Shown: in pieces, positions 58,001-61,000 of the stretch
Numbering within the stretch: position 1 is the stretch's first letter
Layout of the letters: every line of letters begins with the position of its first letter
From: Leguminivora glycinivorella
Taxonomy: Eukaryota > Arthropoda > Insecta > Lepidoptera > Tortricidae
Length of the DNA: 64,000 nucleotides
Reading direction: 5' to 3'
NCBI RefSeq assembly: GCF_023078275.1
Contig: NC_062974.1
Location: 28,167,033-28,231,032, forward strand
Notes under the pieces: generated by a model
Told to the model about the DNA's origin: nothing
Databases searched by the model: none
Seen by the model: the letters and a program-made list of their open reading frames with translations, nothing else
Program-made: the position numbers and the translations under genes

Positions 58001-61000
58001 TATCTAACCTGCTTGGGTTTGGTAAGGTAGACGTTGTCCCTGAGCTCGGGCGCGGAACATTCGAGAACGTTCGCGTACAGAGCGGCGCTGACCGCGGCGC
58101 GGGAGTGGCGCAGCTTCCAGAGCCGAGAGTCGCGCGCTGAGCGCAGCAGGCACGCCACGCTGAGAGCTGTGTCTTTGTTTAGGAGCTCTTCGGCGACTTT
58201 TTGGACCACTGTGGAGAAAATATTACATTGTTAGATTGTAGATGGACAGATCAGTTTGAGCCTCTTTGGACAGAATACACTTGCAATGCGAAAAACCCCT
58301 AAGTCGGCACTTTGTTGTCGACTGTCGAGCGGATCGATCGCAAAGTACACAAGTAAAACCTGTGGCGTCACAACAAGTAAATATTAACACTTTCGCTACC
58401 AAGAACCCGACTGTCGGGCACACCGCTCGTAGAAGCGTAGCCGATTACATGGGTTTCCCCGTATGTAGCGAAAATGTCGTAGCGCCGCGTAGAGCCCGGT
58501 TTAGAAAGTGTTAAACATATAACATGGCACTAAACCTCATATTTATTGGAATAATTAATATAAATAAACTAGTACCCAGTCCCAACATCTTCTGTGGTCG
58601 CAGGTGTTATAGCGTGCTTGATTACTAAACTTATATATAATACTTTGTACTCTGAAGTGGCGGAGGTATGTTGTTCCAGCAGCCGCTTGCCATGTACGTA
58701 AAGCTCCAACGAAAAGTACACTGTACACTGCAATTATGAGCACCGAGTGGCCTATAAATGTGTATATTTATATTTATATTTATTTATATTTATTTATTCA
58801 TACAACATACAAGCTTACAGTATTAAAACCAAGACGCTTACATGCTACATAATTTACAATTTACTTACACAAAAACAAATACATATTTAAACATTACACA
58901 CTTAAATTTAAAAACATATATAACCCAGTCAAAAATGACCCTGGGGAGTCAAAAAATACGTCAACCTGAGGCTGTTCGACTGAAAGTTGATTTAGGAGTG
59001 AGAGTGCCCGATTGGTGGGAGCATTACCAGCTTGCCGCGTGCGCACCCCGCCTGCGGCAAACAGTCTTCTTCTGCGTCGTGGCGGCAGAGCGCCACCCTC
59101 ACTGGCACCAGGTACACACGTTCTCGGCGCCTGAGCTAGCAGTCCTATCCGCTCAAGCACCTTACTGTTATTAATTCTATTACGCAACAGGTTATAGTAA
59201 TGCATTACTAATAACATTTTCCGCCGTAGTTCTAGAGTATCAAGTCCTACCATTCCAGACACAAATAATGAGGGAAAAAGTAGTGGGTAGTATCCGTACG
59301 TCCTTTTGTAGACATAACGGGCAAACTTTCTCTGTATCCTTTCCACCATGAGAGAATACTTTGCTTCATGAGGATCCCAGATACATGCACCAAACTCCAA
59401 CCTACTACGAACATACGCATTGTACAGAGTCATTGCCACTTTAGGATTCTGAAACTGCGACGCAGTTCGCATGATAAAACCTAGCATTTTATTAGCACGC
59501 TTACAGATCTCAGTTATATGCGCACGGAAATCTAAATGTGATTCTAAGGTCAAACCAAGATCGCGGACCACATCGACCCTCTCTAGTGGTACCCCTAGCA
59601 GATGATATGACGAGGGGGTTTTAGCTGCACGTGCTCTGGAGAATGAAATCAGCTTACATTTAGTGACATTAAAGGAAAGCCGATTTGCAATACTCCAGGC
59701 CGCAACATTGCTAATGTCACGCTGTAGCGCTTCACAGTCTGCCATATGCTGCACGCTTCTAAACAGCTTTAGGTCATCCGCGAATAGAAGGCACTCTGCG
59801 GTGGATATCACATCAGGTAAATCATTTATCATGATGTTAAATAAAGTAGGACCCAAGGTGCTGCCCTGGCTTACTCCTGATCGCGTGTAGTATGGTACTG
59901 TTTGGCATCCATCCATCTGGACAAACTGACTGCGGTTGCGTAAGTAGTTGGAGAGGAACCTCAGAAGCTTTGGTGTAAATCCCAAAGCAGAGCACTTCTG
60001 TAGCAAAATGTCATTACTAACCAGGTCAAAAGCTTTGCGGAAATCGAAGTAAGCCGAATCTACCTGGTGGCCCAGTTCCATTTGCGACATAATGTAATCA
60101 ACATACACAATAAGGTTAGTAGTGGTCGAACGGCCTTTCCGAAATCCATGCTGGGAGTCAGCCAAGCTCACTGCAATCTGCCGGCTAATATGTCTTTCGA
60201 TCATCGTCTCAAACAGCTTCGCAAAAACTGAAAGAACCGCTATTGGTCGATACTCGGTAACTTCTGATAGATTTCCTCCTTTGGGTACTGGTGTCACGCG
60301 AGAAATTTTCCACCTTGCTGGATATTGGCTAGATGCTATGCTAATATTAAATATGTGTAGCAAGGGGACCTCTAGTGCAGATATGCAATCTTTAACAAGG
60401 TAAGGAGGAATTCCATCAGGACCGGCAGATGAACGAGCCCTAAGCTTTTTGGCAGCGCCGCGAAGTTCCGACTCAGACAGGCTTTCTAAAGAAATATGAG
60501 CCGCATCACGAGTATTTCTGCTTGATGCTGCTTGCGACGACGCTTCCTCAGGATCTAACTTAGGCACATCATTCAGAAACACTGAAGCAAAGTATGAAGC
60601 AAAGGCATCGGCTGCTTCTTGCCCAACCACTGACTTTCCCGCATATTTATACTCCTTACAGGTGGACCTTTTTTTAGCTTTGGACTTTACATAGGTCCAA
60701 AATGATGCAGGGTCTTGGCCTATATTATGCTCCACTCGGTTGATATATTGACGATAGGCGTCATCAATTAACATTTTGACATGAGACCTGTAGTACCTGA
60801 AAAGCTCTCTGTTAAACTCTTCACCTTTCTCCTTGTACCGCTTTAAATGAAAATACTTATATTTAATGTTCCGTATTATGTCAGCTGTATACCAAGAAGG
60901 ATAAGTGTAGCGAGAAGCTTTGAACGGTGGCTTGCAAGGGACATTATTCGTGATGCACGCATACAACTTTGTATAAAATACATCGACGGCGGTATCCACA

